Position numbers and translations under genes: made by a program. This document shows positions 53,918 through 63,624 of a stretch of 64,000 nt of DNA, in pieces. The stretch is from NCBI RefSeq assembly GCF_003203515.1, contig NZ_BGNG01000004.1, forward strand, positions 186,001-250,000. The letters are read 5' to 3'. Source of the stretch: Glaciecola sp. KUL10 (GTDB taxonomy: Bacteria; Pseudomonadota; Gammaproteobacteria; Enterobacterales; Alteromonadaceae). Position 1 is the stretch's first letter, and each line of letters begins with the position of its first letter. The notes beneath the pieces were generated by a model. It was not told the DNA's origin. It saw nothing but the letters and a program-made list of their open reading frames with translations, and did no database searches.

Positions 53918-54469
53918 TCACTCATCGATAGTTAACTTCAAGTACTGAAAAATCTCGCGTGCTGCCACAGGAGGTTTTTCGGCTTCTTTCTGTTTAACGG
54001 CCTGACGATGCAATTGCCTTAGCTTTTGTCGGTCTAAATTTGGATATTTTTCAACGGCATCTTGAATTGCTTTGTCACCATTGCTCAATATTTCATCTCT
54101 TAGTTTTTCTAGTTTATGAAAAACTTGAGTAGCGGCTAGGTGCGGCGCTTTTAGTTTTTCAAGTCCCAGCTCTATGGGCGCGATATCCCTAGAGCGCAGC
54201 ATTTTGCCAATAAGTTGAAGTTGGCGTCTAAAACCATCTTTTTTGCGATTGATTTTTTGCGCCAGTTCAATCGCTGTAAGTAGCTCATCATCTAGCCCAA
54301 GGCCACGCAATTGAGGCTTTGATAGCTCAACTAAATTAAAGCCTAGCTTTTTAAGGTCGTCCGCTTCTTGTTTAAGTTGCGTTTTGCTCTTAAATTCTTC
54401 TTCGCCGATCTCTTGCTCGAAATCAGTCTCTTGAGTCGCATTTATATCGGTGTTTTTACGCTTATTCAT
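53918..54469 (-). CDS. yjgA: dual-action ribosomal maturation protein DarP (DUF615)
   Basis: The 183-residue protein matches YjgA/DarP in length and layout: an acidic N-terminus, K-S-K-T-Q-L-K-Q-E-A-D-D-L-K-K-L-G, L-V-E-L-S, Q-L-Q-L-I-G-K-M-L-R, and the Leu/Arg-rich R-Q-L-H-R-Q-A. In E. coli it associates with pre-50S ribosomes late in assembly. It is divergent from pmbA, as in E. coli. Downstream the lipoprotein gene begins with an overlap, an unusual partner. Confidence 0.9.
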   Translation of the reverse strand: MNKRKNTDINATQETDFEQEIGEEEFKSKTQLKQEADDLKKLGFNLVELSKPQLRGLGLDDELLTAIELAQKINRKKDGFRRQLQLIGKMLRSRDIAPIELGLEKLKAPHLAATQVFHKLEKLRDEILSNGDKAIQDAVEKYPNLDRQKLRQLHRQAVKQKEAEKPPVAAREIFQYLKLTIDE

Positions 54470-54548
54470 TGATCGTTTTTAACATCATTAATGTTAGTAT
54501 GGTGCGGATTGTAACCGTCACGCTAATTTTTGGACAGAAAAAACTATT

Positions 54549-55880
54549 ATGCATGCAGAGCAACAACTATCTGAGATTCAAAGCGCCGTCGATGACGCCT
54601 TAAAACTAGCAGTAAAAATTGGCGCGACTAGTGCCGAAGCGAGTATGTCTAAAGTACAAGGCATCGCTGTATCTTCGCGCATGAAAGAAGTCGAAACCGT
54701 TGAATTCACCAATGACGGCGGCCTAGGCATTGCGGTTTATGTAGGCAATAAAAAGGGCAGTGCATCTACTGCCGATTTAAGTCCCGATGCCCTGAGGCTA
54801 ACGGTTGAAAAGGCCGTTGAGATTGCGAAGTACACCTCAGAGGATGAATGCGCTGGCTTGGCGGATGCAGCGTTAATGGCGACTGATGTTCCTGACTTAG
54901 ACTTGTATCACCCAATAGAGCTAGATACCGAAAAGGGAATCGCATTGGCGATAGCTACCGAAGAGGCCGGGCTGGACTTTGATAATAAAATCACCAACTC
55001 TGACGGCGGTTCTTATAATGCTAATGTTGGGGTTAAAGTATACGGCAACACGCATGGAATTAACGCGGGTTACCCAAGTAGTCGCTACAGTCTAAGCTGT
55101 GTCTTAATTGGCCAAGACGGTGATGACATGCAACGCGATTATGCTTATACGGTTAGTCGTGTTGCCGACGAGTTAAATAGCAGTGAATCCGTTGGCAAGC
55201 TTGCTGCAAAAAATACCTTAAGTCGTTTAAATGCCCAGAAGTTAGATACCTGCAAAGTACCTGTTTTATTTGATAAAGAAATTGCTTCAGGTCTGTTTGG
55301 GCATATGGTAAATGCGATAAGTGGCGGTAGCTTGTACCGCAAATCTTCCTACTTGCTCGATCACCTTGGCAAACAGATTTTACCTAATTGGTTAACGATC
55401 GAAGAAAAACCTCACTTAATGCGCGGCTTAGCCAGCTCACCTTTTGATAACCAAGGTGTGCAAACTAAGGATATGACGATTATTGAAGATGGTGTCCTGC
55501 AACATTATTTGCTGACCAGTTATTCTGCTAAAAAGCTCGGTATGCAAACTAATGGTCACGCGGGTGGCATTCACAATTGGATGATTGGCAGTACTGGCGA
55601 AAACGATGCACAGATGCTGCAAAAATTGGGTACTGGTTTGTTAGTAACGGAACTAATGGGTCAGGGTGTCAATATCGTAAACGGCGACTACTCGCGCGGC
55701 GCAGCAGGCTTTTGGGTAGAAAACGGTGTTATTCAATATCCTGTCCACGAAATTACCATTGCGGGCAATTTAAAAGATATGCTAATGAACATCGTCGCTG
55801 TTGGAGCTGATCGTGAAGTGCGTGGCAGCATTCAGACGGGTTCTGTATTGATTGAACAAATGTCGGTTGCGGGTGCTTAA
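54549..55880 (+). CDS. pmbA: TldE/PmbA family metalloprotease subunit
   Basis: The 443-residue protein (E. coli 450) has the TldD/TldE family pattern: E-F-T-N-D-G-G-L-G-I-A-V-Y near residue 50, S-S-A-T-like substrate strands, M-R-G-L-A-S-S-P-F-D-N-Q-G-V and G-D-Y-S-R-G-A-A-G-F-W-V-E-N-G near the C-terminus. PmbA pairs with TldD, which carries the zinc site, to degrade unfolded peptides and mature microcin and CcdA-type substrates. tldD is not in the window. Confidence 0.94.
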   Translation: MHAEQQLSEIQSAVDDALKLAVKIGATSAEASMSKVQGIAVSSRMKEVETVEFTNDGGLGIAVYVGNKKGSASTADLSPDALRLTVEKAVEIAKYTSEDECAGLADAALMATDVPDLDLYHPIELDTEKGIALAIATEEAGLDFDNKITNSDGGSYNANVGVKVYGNTHGINAGYPSSRYSLSCVLIGQDGDDMQRDYAYTVSRVADELNSSESVGKLAAKNTLSRLNAQKLDTCKVPVLFDKEIASGLFGHMVNAISGGSLYRKSSYLLDHLGKQILPNWLTIEEKPHLMRGLASSPFDNQGVQTKDMTIIEDGVLQHYLLTSYSAKKLGMQTNGHAGGIHNWMIGSTGENDAQMLQKLGTGLLVTELMGQGVNIVNGDYSRGAAGFWVENGVIQYPVHEITIAGNLKDMLMNIVAVGADREVRGSIQTGSVLIEQMSVAGA

Positions 55881-55913
55881 TAATAGTCTTAAGACCTCTT
55901 CTCTTTAAGCAAT

Positions 55914-55948
55914 AAAAAAGCCGCGAAAGATAAACTTCGCGGCTTTTT
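55914..55948. terminator. bidirectional terminator between pmbA and the second TonB receptor
   Basis: A stem of about 12 bases (AAAAAGCCGCGAA and its complement, 8-base loop) flanked by A and T runs lies between two convergent genes. Confidence 0.85.
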
Positions 55949-55965
55949 AGCACACTGGGTGTGCT

Positions 55966-58900
55966 TTATTCCATCGTGTAATTCACGCCAACAAACACAG
56001 TGCGACCTCGAGGACCTACAGGCCAAGCTAGTTCAGTCAAGAATGGGTCTTCATCTGCCAAGTTATTGATTCCACCAAATACTGATAAATTATCGCTTAG
56101 TTCATAGCTTGCGTTAATATCGTGGATCAGTGTGCTTCCGTAGAAACCGCCGCCTGGACCATATAAGGCTTCATTCCCTTGAATACCTAAAGAGCTCTCA
56201 ACTGCACCGTAGGCTTGACGACTTTGATAAGTCGTTTGGAACGCCATACTAAGTCCTCCGCGAGACCAACTTAACTCAACATTACCAGAGGTCTTAGGTG
56301 TTTGAATTTCTTCAAGCACAATGTTTACGTCGCTCGGATCTGTGGGATTAAAGAAGCGATTTAACGCTTTTTGTTGGGTCCCAACTACACTAATGCCAAA
56401 CTGGTTTTCATCAACTTCGAATACATAGTTTACAGAAAAATCAACGCCGTCCGCTTCGATACGAGCAAAGTTAATCTCACCGGTTGTCAAACTATTCAAA
56501 CCGCCGTCTGCTCGTCTTGTAAATTGATTACAGAAACCTAAGTCTGGGAAGTTAAGTGAGTCGTAACAGCCGTCGAGGATATCAGAAGCACTGACCGCGT
56601 CGATTGCATCGTCAATCTCCATATCCCAATAGTCTAGCGTCAATGTTAAACCTTCAAGAAAGCTAGGTCTGAACACAACACCTAGGGTAAGTGTTTCAGC
56701 AGTCTCAACATCAAGGTCAGGATTACCACCTGAAGTTCCACTGAAGCGAGCTGTCAGAGGGTTTAGCCAAATGTAGTTGCCATCTGCGTCAAGTATATCT
56801 GATGTAGCGACACCTGTTGCTTGTAGTGAAGCGACACAGTTTGCTTGACGCTGTGGCGTGCCAGCATTAACGTTTGCTGGGTCACATGGATCTTCATTCA
56901 AGTTGACGGTGATAGGCAGTTGCGGGTCAAATAATTCAGTGATGTTTGGTGCTCTCACTGCTTCAGATATTGTTCCACGGAAGTTCAAGTCTTCAATTGG
57001 ACTATAAGAGAAACCGACTTTCCATGTTGTTGCATTGCCAAGTGTTGAGTAATCCGCTAAGCGAATTGCACCGTCAATCGTAAACTCATGAGCAAATTCA
57101 CGGTCTAGGAAAATAGGCAAGCGTACTTCAACAAAACTATCCCACACATCATATTCACCCGCAGTATTAAACTGCTGAACGTTATCGATGCCGGTTAAGA
57201 AGTTTAACCACGGTGATACTTCACTTACTAACACGCCTGGGGTGAACGAGGTACCTTCTGGTAAAATACCCAATTCTGCAGGATCTAAACGATTGTCACT
57301 TGATTCTTCACGGTATTCGATACCAGCAGCATAACCGATAGAATCATCCAACAGGCTATCTAGTACTTCAAACTCACCGACTGCGGTTAATGAAAGAACC
57401 GTTTGCTCAACTGTTAGCTTGTCTTGCTTGCGCACCGAGATGAAGTCTTTTGCTTCTTCGCTCAATGCGTTGGTTCCAAAGGGATTTAATGGTGCACATT
57501 GACCATCGCCAGGGGTAAAGCTGTAATAGCGGTCACTGAAGAAGTTACCGTTTGCGTAGTTAACATTAAACGCAAAGTAATCTATTTCGTAAGCTGCGTT
57601 TGGATCAAGATCAGAGCGACAAACTATGTTGCCATTGGCGTCAGTAGTTGCGTCGATAGAAGCAAATACCCGGTCTAGGTATTGTTCGGTGTATTCAGTG
57701 GTATTAGTAAATTGACCGTGATTAACCGCAAACTCTAAGGAGTGATTAATATCATAGTCCCAAGTAAAACCACCTACAAATCGCATAGTCTCACGTTCGT
57801 ATGTTGTTGCATCGTCATCCCATCCAATTGCATCTTGCGTTAGCAATAATCCACCAGTTTCTGCAACTACAGGTTGAAGAGCCGCGGGGATAAATGGGTT
57901 ATCTGGGAGGATAAACAATGTATCGTAGTAAGAATCATACTCGTTATATACATTACTTTTAGTGTTGACATATTTGGCTTCAAAAAACAGATTTAAGTCG
58001 TCGGTAATTTGATAATCACCGTTTAAGTTAACGACTACTTTATCGGTATCTGGCATCAAGGTATCGTTGTCAAAGTTAAACTTGGCACCGTCTCCACCGC
58101 TACTTAGAAGTCCGTCGTAAATAGGTCCATCAGTGTTTACTCTAACCGTGCCATCGGGACCTGTCACCCAACAACCGGCAAGAAAACTGGCGCGTCCACC
58201 TCTAGATTCCTGACAATCTGGTATGCCATTATTATTGATATCTACATACAATACATCACGCCCACCGAACGTCGGTGCGATTGAGCCTTCATTTGAACTC
58301 AACCAATATCCGATGTCATTGGCGAGAATTCGACGAGAACTATCATCTGGATCTGGCACACTTGAATACAATCCATTGTTTTTTGACCAATCTCGATCGC
58401 CATGAAGTAATTCTTGTTCTTTTTCTAAAGTTAGCGTGAGGACAATATTTCCCTTATCGTCATCAAAGTTTTTACCAAAAGCGCCATCAAATGCAAAACT
58501 TGCACCGCCTGATTGTTCAGGTATCGCGGTTGTTGCATTGAGTGAAACACCTTCAAAGTCATCCTTTAATATAAAGTTTACTACACCAGTAACCGCATCA
58601 GCACCGTAAATTGCAGATGCGCCACCTGTGGTAACTTCAACGCGTTCAACCAGTGCGCGAGGAATAGTACTGACATCAACGGCTTGAGAACCTCTAAATC
58701 CTGCAACATGGCGGCGACCGTTAACAAGTGTAAGGGTTCTATCAGAGTCCAAACCTCTTAGATTAAGCGCATTTGCACCGGTTAAACTATTTTCTGAAGT
58801 GGTTGAAGCAATAAGTGCTGGAATATCATTTACGATGTCCGCCAAGTTTAATTCACCAGACATAGCAATGTCTTTGCTATCAAGTGATTGAATTGGCACT

Positions 58901-59088
58901 GAACTTATTACATTTGGATCGGTCGGAATACGTGAACCAGTGACATTGATAACTTCAACTTCAGCTTCTTTATCAGTCGATGCGTCTTGAGCATAGGTGT
59001 TGGCGGATGCGCTTAGCCCTAATGCTGTCGCGATACATAAAGAAACCGCTGAACGTTTTATCTGTGGGTGTTTTGAGTGAGCTTTCAT
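55966..59088 (-). CDS. large TonB-dependent outer membrane receptor
   Basis: The 1040-residue protein has a signal peptide ending T-Y-A-Q near residue 34, a plug (N-V-T-G-S-R-I-P, L-A-D-I-V-N-D-I-P-A-L, L-N-L-R-G-L-D-S-D-R-T-L-T-L-V-N-G-R-R-H-V, T-G-G-A-S-A-I-Y-G-A-D-A-V-T-G-V-V-N-F) and a barrel ending V-F-V-G-V-N-Y-T-M-E. Internal cysteine pairs and long loops are typical of receptors for large organic ligands. It follows a TPR-sulfotransferase gene on the same strand by about 200 bases, an association common in Alteromonadales. The substrate is unknown. Confidence 0.92.
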   Translation of the reverse strand: MKAHSKHPQIKRSAVSLCIATALGLSASANTYAQDASTDKEAEVEVINVTGSRIPTDPNVISSVPIQSLDSKDIAMSGELNLADIVNDIPALIASTTSENSLTGANALNLRGLDSDRTLTLVNGRRHVAGFRGSQAVDVSTIPRALVERVEVTTGGASAIYGADAVTGVVNFILKDDFEGVSLNATTAIPEQSGGASFAFDGAFGKNFDDDKGNIVLTLTLEKEQELLHGDRDWSKNNGLYSSVPDPDDSSRRILANDIGYWLSSNEGSIAPTFGGRDVLYVDINNNGIPDCQESRGGRASFLAGCWVTGPDGTVRVNTDGPIYDGLLSSGGDGAKFNFDNDTLMPDTDKVVVNLNGDYQITDDLNLFFEAKYVNTKSNVYNEYDSYYDTLFILPDNPFIPAALQPVVAETGGLLLTQDAIGWDDDATTYERETMRFVGGFTWDYDINHSLEFAVNHGQFTNTTEYTEQYLDRVFASIDATTDANGNIVCRSDLDPNAAYEIDYFAFNVNYANGNFFSDRYYSFTPGDGQCAPLNPFGTNALSEEAKDFISVRKQDKLTVEQTVLSLTAVGEFEVLDSLLDDSIGYAAGIEYREESSDNRLDPAELGILPEGTSFTPGVLVSEVSPWLNFLTGIDNVQQFNTAGEYDVWDSFVEVRLPIFLDREFAHEFTIDGAIRLADYSTLGNATTWKVGFSYSPIEDLNFRGTISEAVRAPNITELFDPQLPITVNLNEDPCDPANVNAGTPQRQANCVASLQATGVATSDILDADGNYIWLNPLTARFSGTSGGNPDLDVETAETLTLGVVFRPSFLEGLTLTLDYWDMEIDDAIDAVSASDILDGCYDSLNFPDLGFCNQFTRRADGGLNSLTTGEINFARIEADGVDFSVNYVFEVDENQFGISVVGTQQKALNRFFNPTDPSDVNIVLEEIQTPKTSGNVELSWSRGGLSMAFQTTYQSRQAYGAVESSLGIQGNEALYGPGGGFYGSTLIHDINASYELSDNLSVFGGINNLADEDPFLTELAWPVGPRGRTVFVGVNYTME

Positions 59089-59284
59089 AATACTGCCTGT
59101 AGGATTAACTTAGTATTTTTTGTTATAAAGCGAAATTGCACACTTTATGCCAGTTAGGTCGCTACGAGTTTATGCGACTTACAGGCAACAAAGCATGGTA
59201 AACTTTATTGCTATGCTCTTTTATAGTGCATTCTTGCGCACTAAATCGAGGTTTTTGCACTTTGGTGGGGCTTTTGTGTTAGCG

Positions 59285-61084
59285 TCAGTAACTGTTAGTT
59301 TTACCCAAATGATTGGCTAAGTTGGTGCTCAGGTCTTTGAGATCATTCGCTACTTCTCTCCATACACCCATGCTATTTTGATTAATAGGTTGGCGAACTT
59401 GTTCACTACTCGCTGTATGCACCTTTCGCGTATTTTTACTGAAGTCAATACAGGCTTCTTCAAAGGGAAGAGAAAGCCGAAGCAAGAGCGCTTTGATAAA
59501 TGACTCAGGAGCGTTAATCAGTTCTTCATACTGGAGCGTCACAATACGGTTGGGTAAGACTTTGTTCCAATGATGCATCAAATCCTGATAAGCATTGAGC
59601 ACCAATGCGATTTGTTTGAGGTGGTAACTGAATTGCACACCCGAGTAGAAATACTGCTTGTATAAGCTTAAGCCGCAGTCCATTAGATTTCTTCGTATGT
59701 CGATAATAATAGCATTAGGAAGAATTTTGTGGATAAAACCAATCAGCCTGAAATTAAAGGGTTGTTTATCGATAAAGTAATCAAGGTTTTGTTCTCTAAA
59801 AATAGCGCCTTTTTCTAAATAACTCTTCCCGAACACGCTTAATTCATTACCTGTTAAATAAGGTAAGCACTCATAAAGGCTCTTGCCATATTTTTGTTTG
59901 CAGTAGCCCTCAGCTTGTTGCTCAACAGCCTGAAGCGTGGGTTGTTCGATAGTGGCTTCTATTGATGAATGGCTTGCCAGTATCTGCTCGATCAGCGTGG
60001 ATCCAGAACGGGGCATACCTACGATAAAAATAGGCTTGGGGTGTTTACTGAACTTGTTAGATTGACCAAGTAGACTAGCTTTTGTGTAGACGCTTTTTCG
60101 CAACTCAAATTCTTTTATCATTGCCTTAGTGTAGGCTGAATGACTACCTACTAGTGCATTGGCTTTTTTATAAAAAGGCATACTTTGTTCAAGCCCTTCC
60201 TGCAACTCGACCGCTTTTGCAAGTGCGAATGTTGCGATAGCTTGGGCGTTAGATGTCAACTCTGAATCTTGAATAAGTGCTTCTATTTGATTTATTTCAC
60301 TTTTCGAAAAAACATAGTTTTTCATATCAGCCAAAGCCGCCCAAGCCTCTACATTTTTTGGATTGGCTTTTATTGCCGTCTTTAAGGATTCAACACTTAA
60401 TTTTCTTTTACCTAAAATTCTAAGCGCTTGACCTTTGATCAGTGATAACTGCGAATAGTGCAACGGTTTATTTTGCACATACTTATTGGCTCTTTCGCAC
60501 ACCTCAAGGAGTAAATCTAGCTGACTGTATTTTTGTAACAAACCAATCCATTTCCACAAACTATCAAAACTCTCTTTAAGTTCCGCTAGCGCTCTCGATG
60601 CGTCGAGTGCTGCTTGGTATTCATTTGATTGTACGTAGCTGTCAATTAGCAAATTTCTAAGTGATAAATTAGCTGGTAAAAATGGTAGCTCAGTTTTCAA
60701 CAGTTCAGCGCTTTGTTCTGCTTTATTTTGCATCAAATAAATTTGAGCAATTGTGTAGACTGCTCTTGGGTGGTGAGGTATTTGTTTCAACATTGTGCCC
60801 GCAATCCCAATGGCTTTTGTATAAGCCTTAGCTTGCATACATTGTCTGATTTGATCGAAAGCTTGGGTTAAAGGGTCAAAGTTTTCAGCATGTCGCGCAA
60901 CTTCAATGGCTTGATCATAGTAGTCAGCCTTATATAGGCATTCACTCAGCTTTAGCCAAGCTTGATAAAAATTAGGAGTCGATTTTAACGTTTGATTCAG
61001 TAAAGCAATTGCTTGAGCAAACTGTTTACTGACTATGAACTGCTCAACTTGATGTAAAATCTTAGCGTAGTGATTGGCGGACAT
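59285..61084 (-). CDS. TPR-repeat protein fused to a sulfotransferase domain
   Basis: The 599-residue protein has TPR repeats over about residues 1-340 (for example A-W-L-K-L-S-E-C-L-Y-K-A-D-Y-Y-D-Q-A-I-E-V-A) and a sulfotransferase domain with the PAPS-binding loop F-I-V-G-M-P-R-S-G-S-T-L-I-E-Q-I-L (about 352-368). R-R-N-L-M-D-C-G-L-S gives the second, 3'-phosphate-binding motif. There is no signal peptide. It may sulfate a protein or glycan, but the acceptor is unknown. It lies just upstream of the large receptor on the same strand. Confidence 0.88.
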   Translation of the reverse strand: MSANHYAKILHQVEQFIVSKQFAQAIALLNQTLKSTPNFYQAWLKLSECLYKADYYDQAIEVARHAENFDPLTQAFDQIRQCMQAKAYTKAIGIAGTMLKQIPHHPRAVYTIAQIYLMQNKAEQSAELLKTELPFLPANLSLRNLLIDSYVQSNEYQAALDASRALAELKESFDSLWKWIGLLQKYSQLDLLLEVCERANKYVQNKPLHYSQLSLIKGQALRILGKRKLSVESLKTAIKANPKNVEAWAALADMKNYVFSKSEINQIEALIQDSELTSNAQAIATFALAKAVELQEGLEQSMPFYKKANALVGSHSAYTKAMIKEFELRKSVYTKASLLGQSNKFSKHPKPIFIVGMPRSGSTLIEQILASHSSIEATIEQPTLQAVEQQAEGYCKQKYGKSLYECLPYLTGNELSVFGKSYLEKGAIFREQNLDYFIDKQPFNFRLIGFIHKILPNAIIIDIRRNLMDCGLSLYKQYFYSGVQFSYHLKQIALVLNAYQDLMHHWNKVLPNRIVTLQYEELINAPESFIKALLLRLSLPFEEACIDFSKNTRKVHTASSEQVRQPINQNSMGVWREVANDLKDLSTNLANHLGKTNSY

Positions 61085-61123
61085 TGTCGGTTCTGCATAC
61101 TTGTTTATTGATTGCCCAAAAAC

Positions 61124-61151
61124 AATTAAGCCCGCAAACGCGGGCTTAATT
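61124..61151 (-). terminator. terminator of arcA
   Basis: A perfect 12-base stem (AATTAAGCCCGC and its complement) with a 4-base loop lies 16 bases beyond the arcA stop, between arcA and the sulfotransferase gene. Confidence 0.8.
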
Positions 61152-61166
61152 CAAAAGACTGTTAGC

Positions 61167-61871
61167 TTAGTCGACACTTCCACAAAAGCGATAGCCTTCG
61201 CCATGAATAGTGACAATTAATTCTTCTTCGTTTGGCTCTGATTCGAAGTGTTTACGAATGCGGCGGATTGTTACATCAACCGTTCTGTCATTTGGACGTA
61301 ACTCACGCCCCGTCATTTCCATGATGAGTTGTTCGCGGGTCAGAATCTTACCTGGGTTGCTCAAGAACAGGTGTAATGCTCTGAACTCACTGCGCGGAAG
61401 TCTAAACTCTTTGCCGGCAGGTGAAATCAAGCTTCTGCTGTCACCATCGAGCGTCCAACCATTAAAGCTGACTTTACTTGGTAAATCATCATCTTCAGCA
61501 GCATTGCTAGTGCGTGATAACAAGTTACGTGCACGAATAGTGAGTTCGCGTGGGTTAAATGGTTTTGTGAGGTAATCGTCAGCGCCGATTTCTAAGCCTA
61601 AAATACGGTCGACGTCGTTATCACGGCCAGTCAAAAAGATTAACCCTACATTTTTGCGGTCTCTTACTTCTCTTGCGAGTATTAGCCCATTTTTACCCGG
61701 TAAGTTGATATCCATGATAACTAAATTAATGGTGTTATTCTCAAAGAAGTCATGCATTTCTTCGCCGTTTTCAGCTTCAAAAACATTGTATCCTTCCGCT
61801 TCAAAAAGGCTTTTGAGCGTTGTTCGTGTTACGACTTCGTCTTCTACAATCAGGATATTTGGCGTTTGCAT
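61167..61871 (-). CDS. arcA: aerobic respiration control response regulator ArcA
   Basis: The 234-residue protein (E. coli 238) begins [16 protein letters not shown] and has the phosphoacceptor Asp54 in [11 protein letters not shown]. The OmpR-type DNA-binding domain contains [25 protein letters not shown], nearly identical to E. coli. With a sensor kinase (ArcB or HptA-like) encoded elsewhere it represses aerobic metabolism under oxygen limitation. It is a single gene with its own terminator. Confidence 0.97.
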   Translation of the reverse strand: MQTPNILIVEDEVVTRTTLKSLFEAEGYNVFEAENGEEMHDFFENNTINLVIMDINLPGKNGLILAREVRDRKNVGLIFLTGRDNDVDRILGLEIGADDYLTKPFNPRELTIRARNLLSRTSNAAEDDDLPSKVSFNGWTLDGDSRSLISPAGKEFRLPRSEFRALHLFLSNPGKILTREQLIMEMTGRELRPNDRTVDVTIRRIRKHFESEPNEEELIVTIHGEGYRFCGSVD

Positions 61872-62175
61872 TTATTTACACTCTATTAACATTGTTATTG
61901 GGAGTTTATCAGTAATTATTACGAAAACACAATTACTTACACATATAGTATATTCAATTACGTTCAAGAAATAAAATGTACTTTAGTGTTATTTGTCGTT
62001 AATTCTATGAAATTTAACAACAAAGGCTACTTTTTTTCTCAAAATCAGGTGCTTTTGTCGGTTAATTACTACAAAGTTTAAATTTAGTTTGTATAAAAAG
62101 ATTCTGTACAGCACTCATGAAAAGTCATGAGTACAGTTGGCAGCTTGCTCTCAATCGAGCTCAAGAGCTGCGTTG
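61872..62175. other. 304-base gap between glgA and arcA
   Basis: The gap is AT-rich and presumably holds the arcA promoter. The only structure I see is a 7-base inverted repeat, ACTCATG/CATGAGT at 62113-62132 with a 6-base loop, 44 bases after the glgA stop; it lacks an adjacent T run, though TCTTTTT follows on the minus strand 14 bases later. No gene. Confidence 0.6.
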
Positions 62176-63588
62176 TTACATTTGTTTATATATAGATTGA
62201 AACTTAGCAGCCGCAACATCCCACGTAAACTTAACCTGCATTGCCCGTTTACGGGCTTTGGTGAGCTGCGCTGGGTATTCGTGAAACAGTAATAGTGCTT
62301 TACGGATGACGTTAAGTAACGCATCTGGGCTGGGGTTTTCAAATACAAAGCCATTACCATCTGATAAATCTATGTCTTTAACCGTGTCTTTAAGACCGCC
62401 GACAGCGCGAACGATGGGTAAGGTGCCATATGCAAGACTGTACATTTGGTTTAAACCACAAGGCTCAAATTGTGATGGCATTAAAAAGAAGTCGGCGCCA
62501 GCTTCTACGTAGTGCGCGTATTCAGATTGGAAGTCGTTAATAAACGCGAATTGTTTAGGATGCTTGGCTGCGATTTCTGCCAAAGGCTTAGTAATATCTT
62601 CTTCGCCTGTGCCAACAATGACGATTTGTACTTTATGGTGCAATAGCTGCTCTAGCATTGGCAGAATAAACCCGAACCCTTTTTGAATTGTTGTTCGGCA
62701 AACCATACCAAGTAAAGGTGTATTTTTGGTAACCGGTAAATTGAATTCTTTTTGCAGTGCTGCTTTACATTTCGCTTTGCCAGAAATGTCATCCACACTG
62801 TATCGCGCAGCAATGATTGGATCGGTTTCAGGGTTCCATTGTTCATAATCACAACCGTTGAGTACACCAATGACATCGTTTTGGCGATGTCTGACTACAT
62901 CATCTATACCATGACTGCCAAGCGGTGTTGATATCTCCTGCGCATAACTAGGGCTCACAGGGCATATTTTATCAGCGTGAATCAAGCCTGTTTTTAATAG
63001 GTTAATATGACCATTATCAACGTATAAATGCGACTGGTGAGCCGAGACACACTTCATGTTTTTTAAATCTTCGACGCCTTGAAACGCAGCGTTGTGAATA
63101 CTTAATACGCTTTTTGTGTCTCGGTAAAAATCTTTAATTTGCGGATCGTGTTTAGCCATGTAGCAAGCAATCGATGTATGCCAATCATTGCAATGTAATA
63201 TTTGAGGTTTAAAAGCAAGGGACTCAGATGCTTTTAGTGCTGCGAGTGAAAAGAATGCGAACTTCTCACTATTTGAAACTTGGCTGGTTTTTGAATATAG
63301 ATCTTCATCAGCAAAATATTCTGGGTAGTCGATTAAATAGACCTTAATGTTCTCGAAATTTAGTTCTTTTACACCAAATTCATAACGCTGTTCGTTTGCG
63401 TGTAATACTTGTTTCACACAGGCATCGGGCAGCTTAAAAGTGCGCTTTGCTTGGGCATAATAAGGCATGAATATGCGCACATCGTGGCCTAATTCTTTTA
63501 GGGCTATAGGCAGTGCTTTGCCCACATCCGCCAGCCCACCGGTCTTAACGATGTCTTCAACTTCGGAAATTAAAAATAAGATATTCAT
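62176..63588 (-). CDS. glgA: glycogen synthase (ADP-glucose type)
   Basis: The 470-residue protein (E. coli 477) has the N-terminal K-T-G-G-L-A-D-V (Lys15 binds ADP-glucose) and GT5 marks H-N-A-A-F-Q-G, N-G-C-D-Y-E-Q-W-N-P and P-S-Q-F-E-P-C-G-L-N-Q-M-Y-S-L-A-Y-G. It extends alpha-1,4-glucan chains from ADP-glucose. No other glg gene is adjacent in the window, so the pathway is dispersed or lies elsewhere. Confidence 0.95.
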   Translation of the reverse strand: MNILFLISEVEDIVKTGGLADVGKALPIALKELGHDVRIFMPYYAQAKRTFKLPDACVKQVLHANEQRYEFGVKELNFENIKVYLIDYPEYFADEDLYSKTSQVSNSEKFAFFSLAALKASESLAFKPQILHCNDWHTSIACYMAKHDPQIKDFYRDTKSVLSIHNAAFQGVEDLKNMKCVSAHQSHLYVDNGHINLLKTGLIHADKICPVSPSYAQEISTPLGSHGIDDVVRHRQNDVIGVLNGCDYEQWNPETDPIIAARYSVDDISGKAKCKAALQKEFNLPVTKNTPLLGMVCRTTIQKGFGFILPMLEQLLHHKVQIVIVGTGEEDITKPLAEIAAKHPKQFAFINDFQSEYAHYVEAGADFFLMPSQFEPCGLNQMYSLAYGTLPIVRAVGGLKDTVKDIDLSDGNGFVFENPSPDALLNVIRKALLLFHEYPAQLTKARKRAMQVKFTWDVAAAKFQSIYKQM

Positions 63589-63624
63589 GCTTTACTCATC
63601 GTTATTTATTTTACTAGTTTATGG

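Noticed and set aside
61210-61575. Open frame of 121 codons antisense to arcA
   Set aside because: Covered by the strongly conserved arcA gene; low-complexity Ser/Leu-rich translation.
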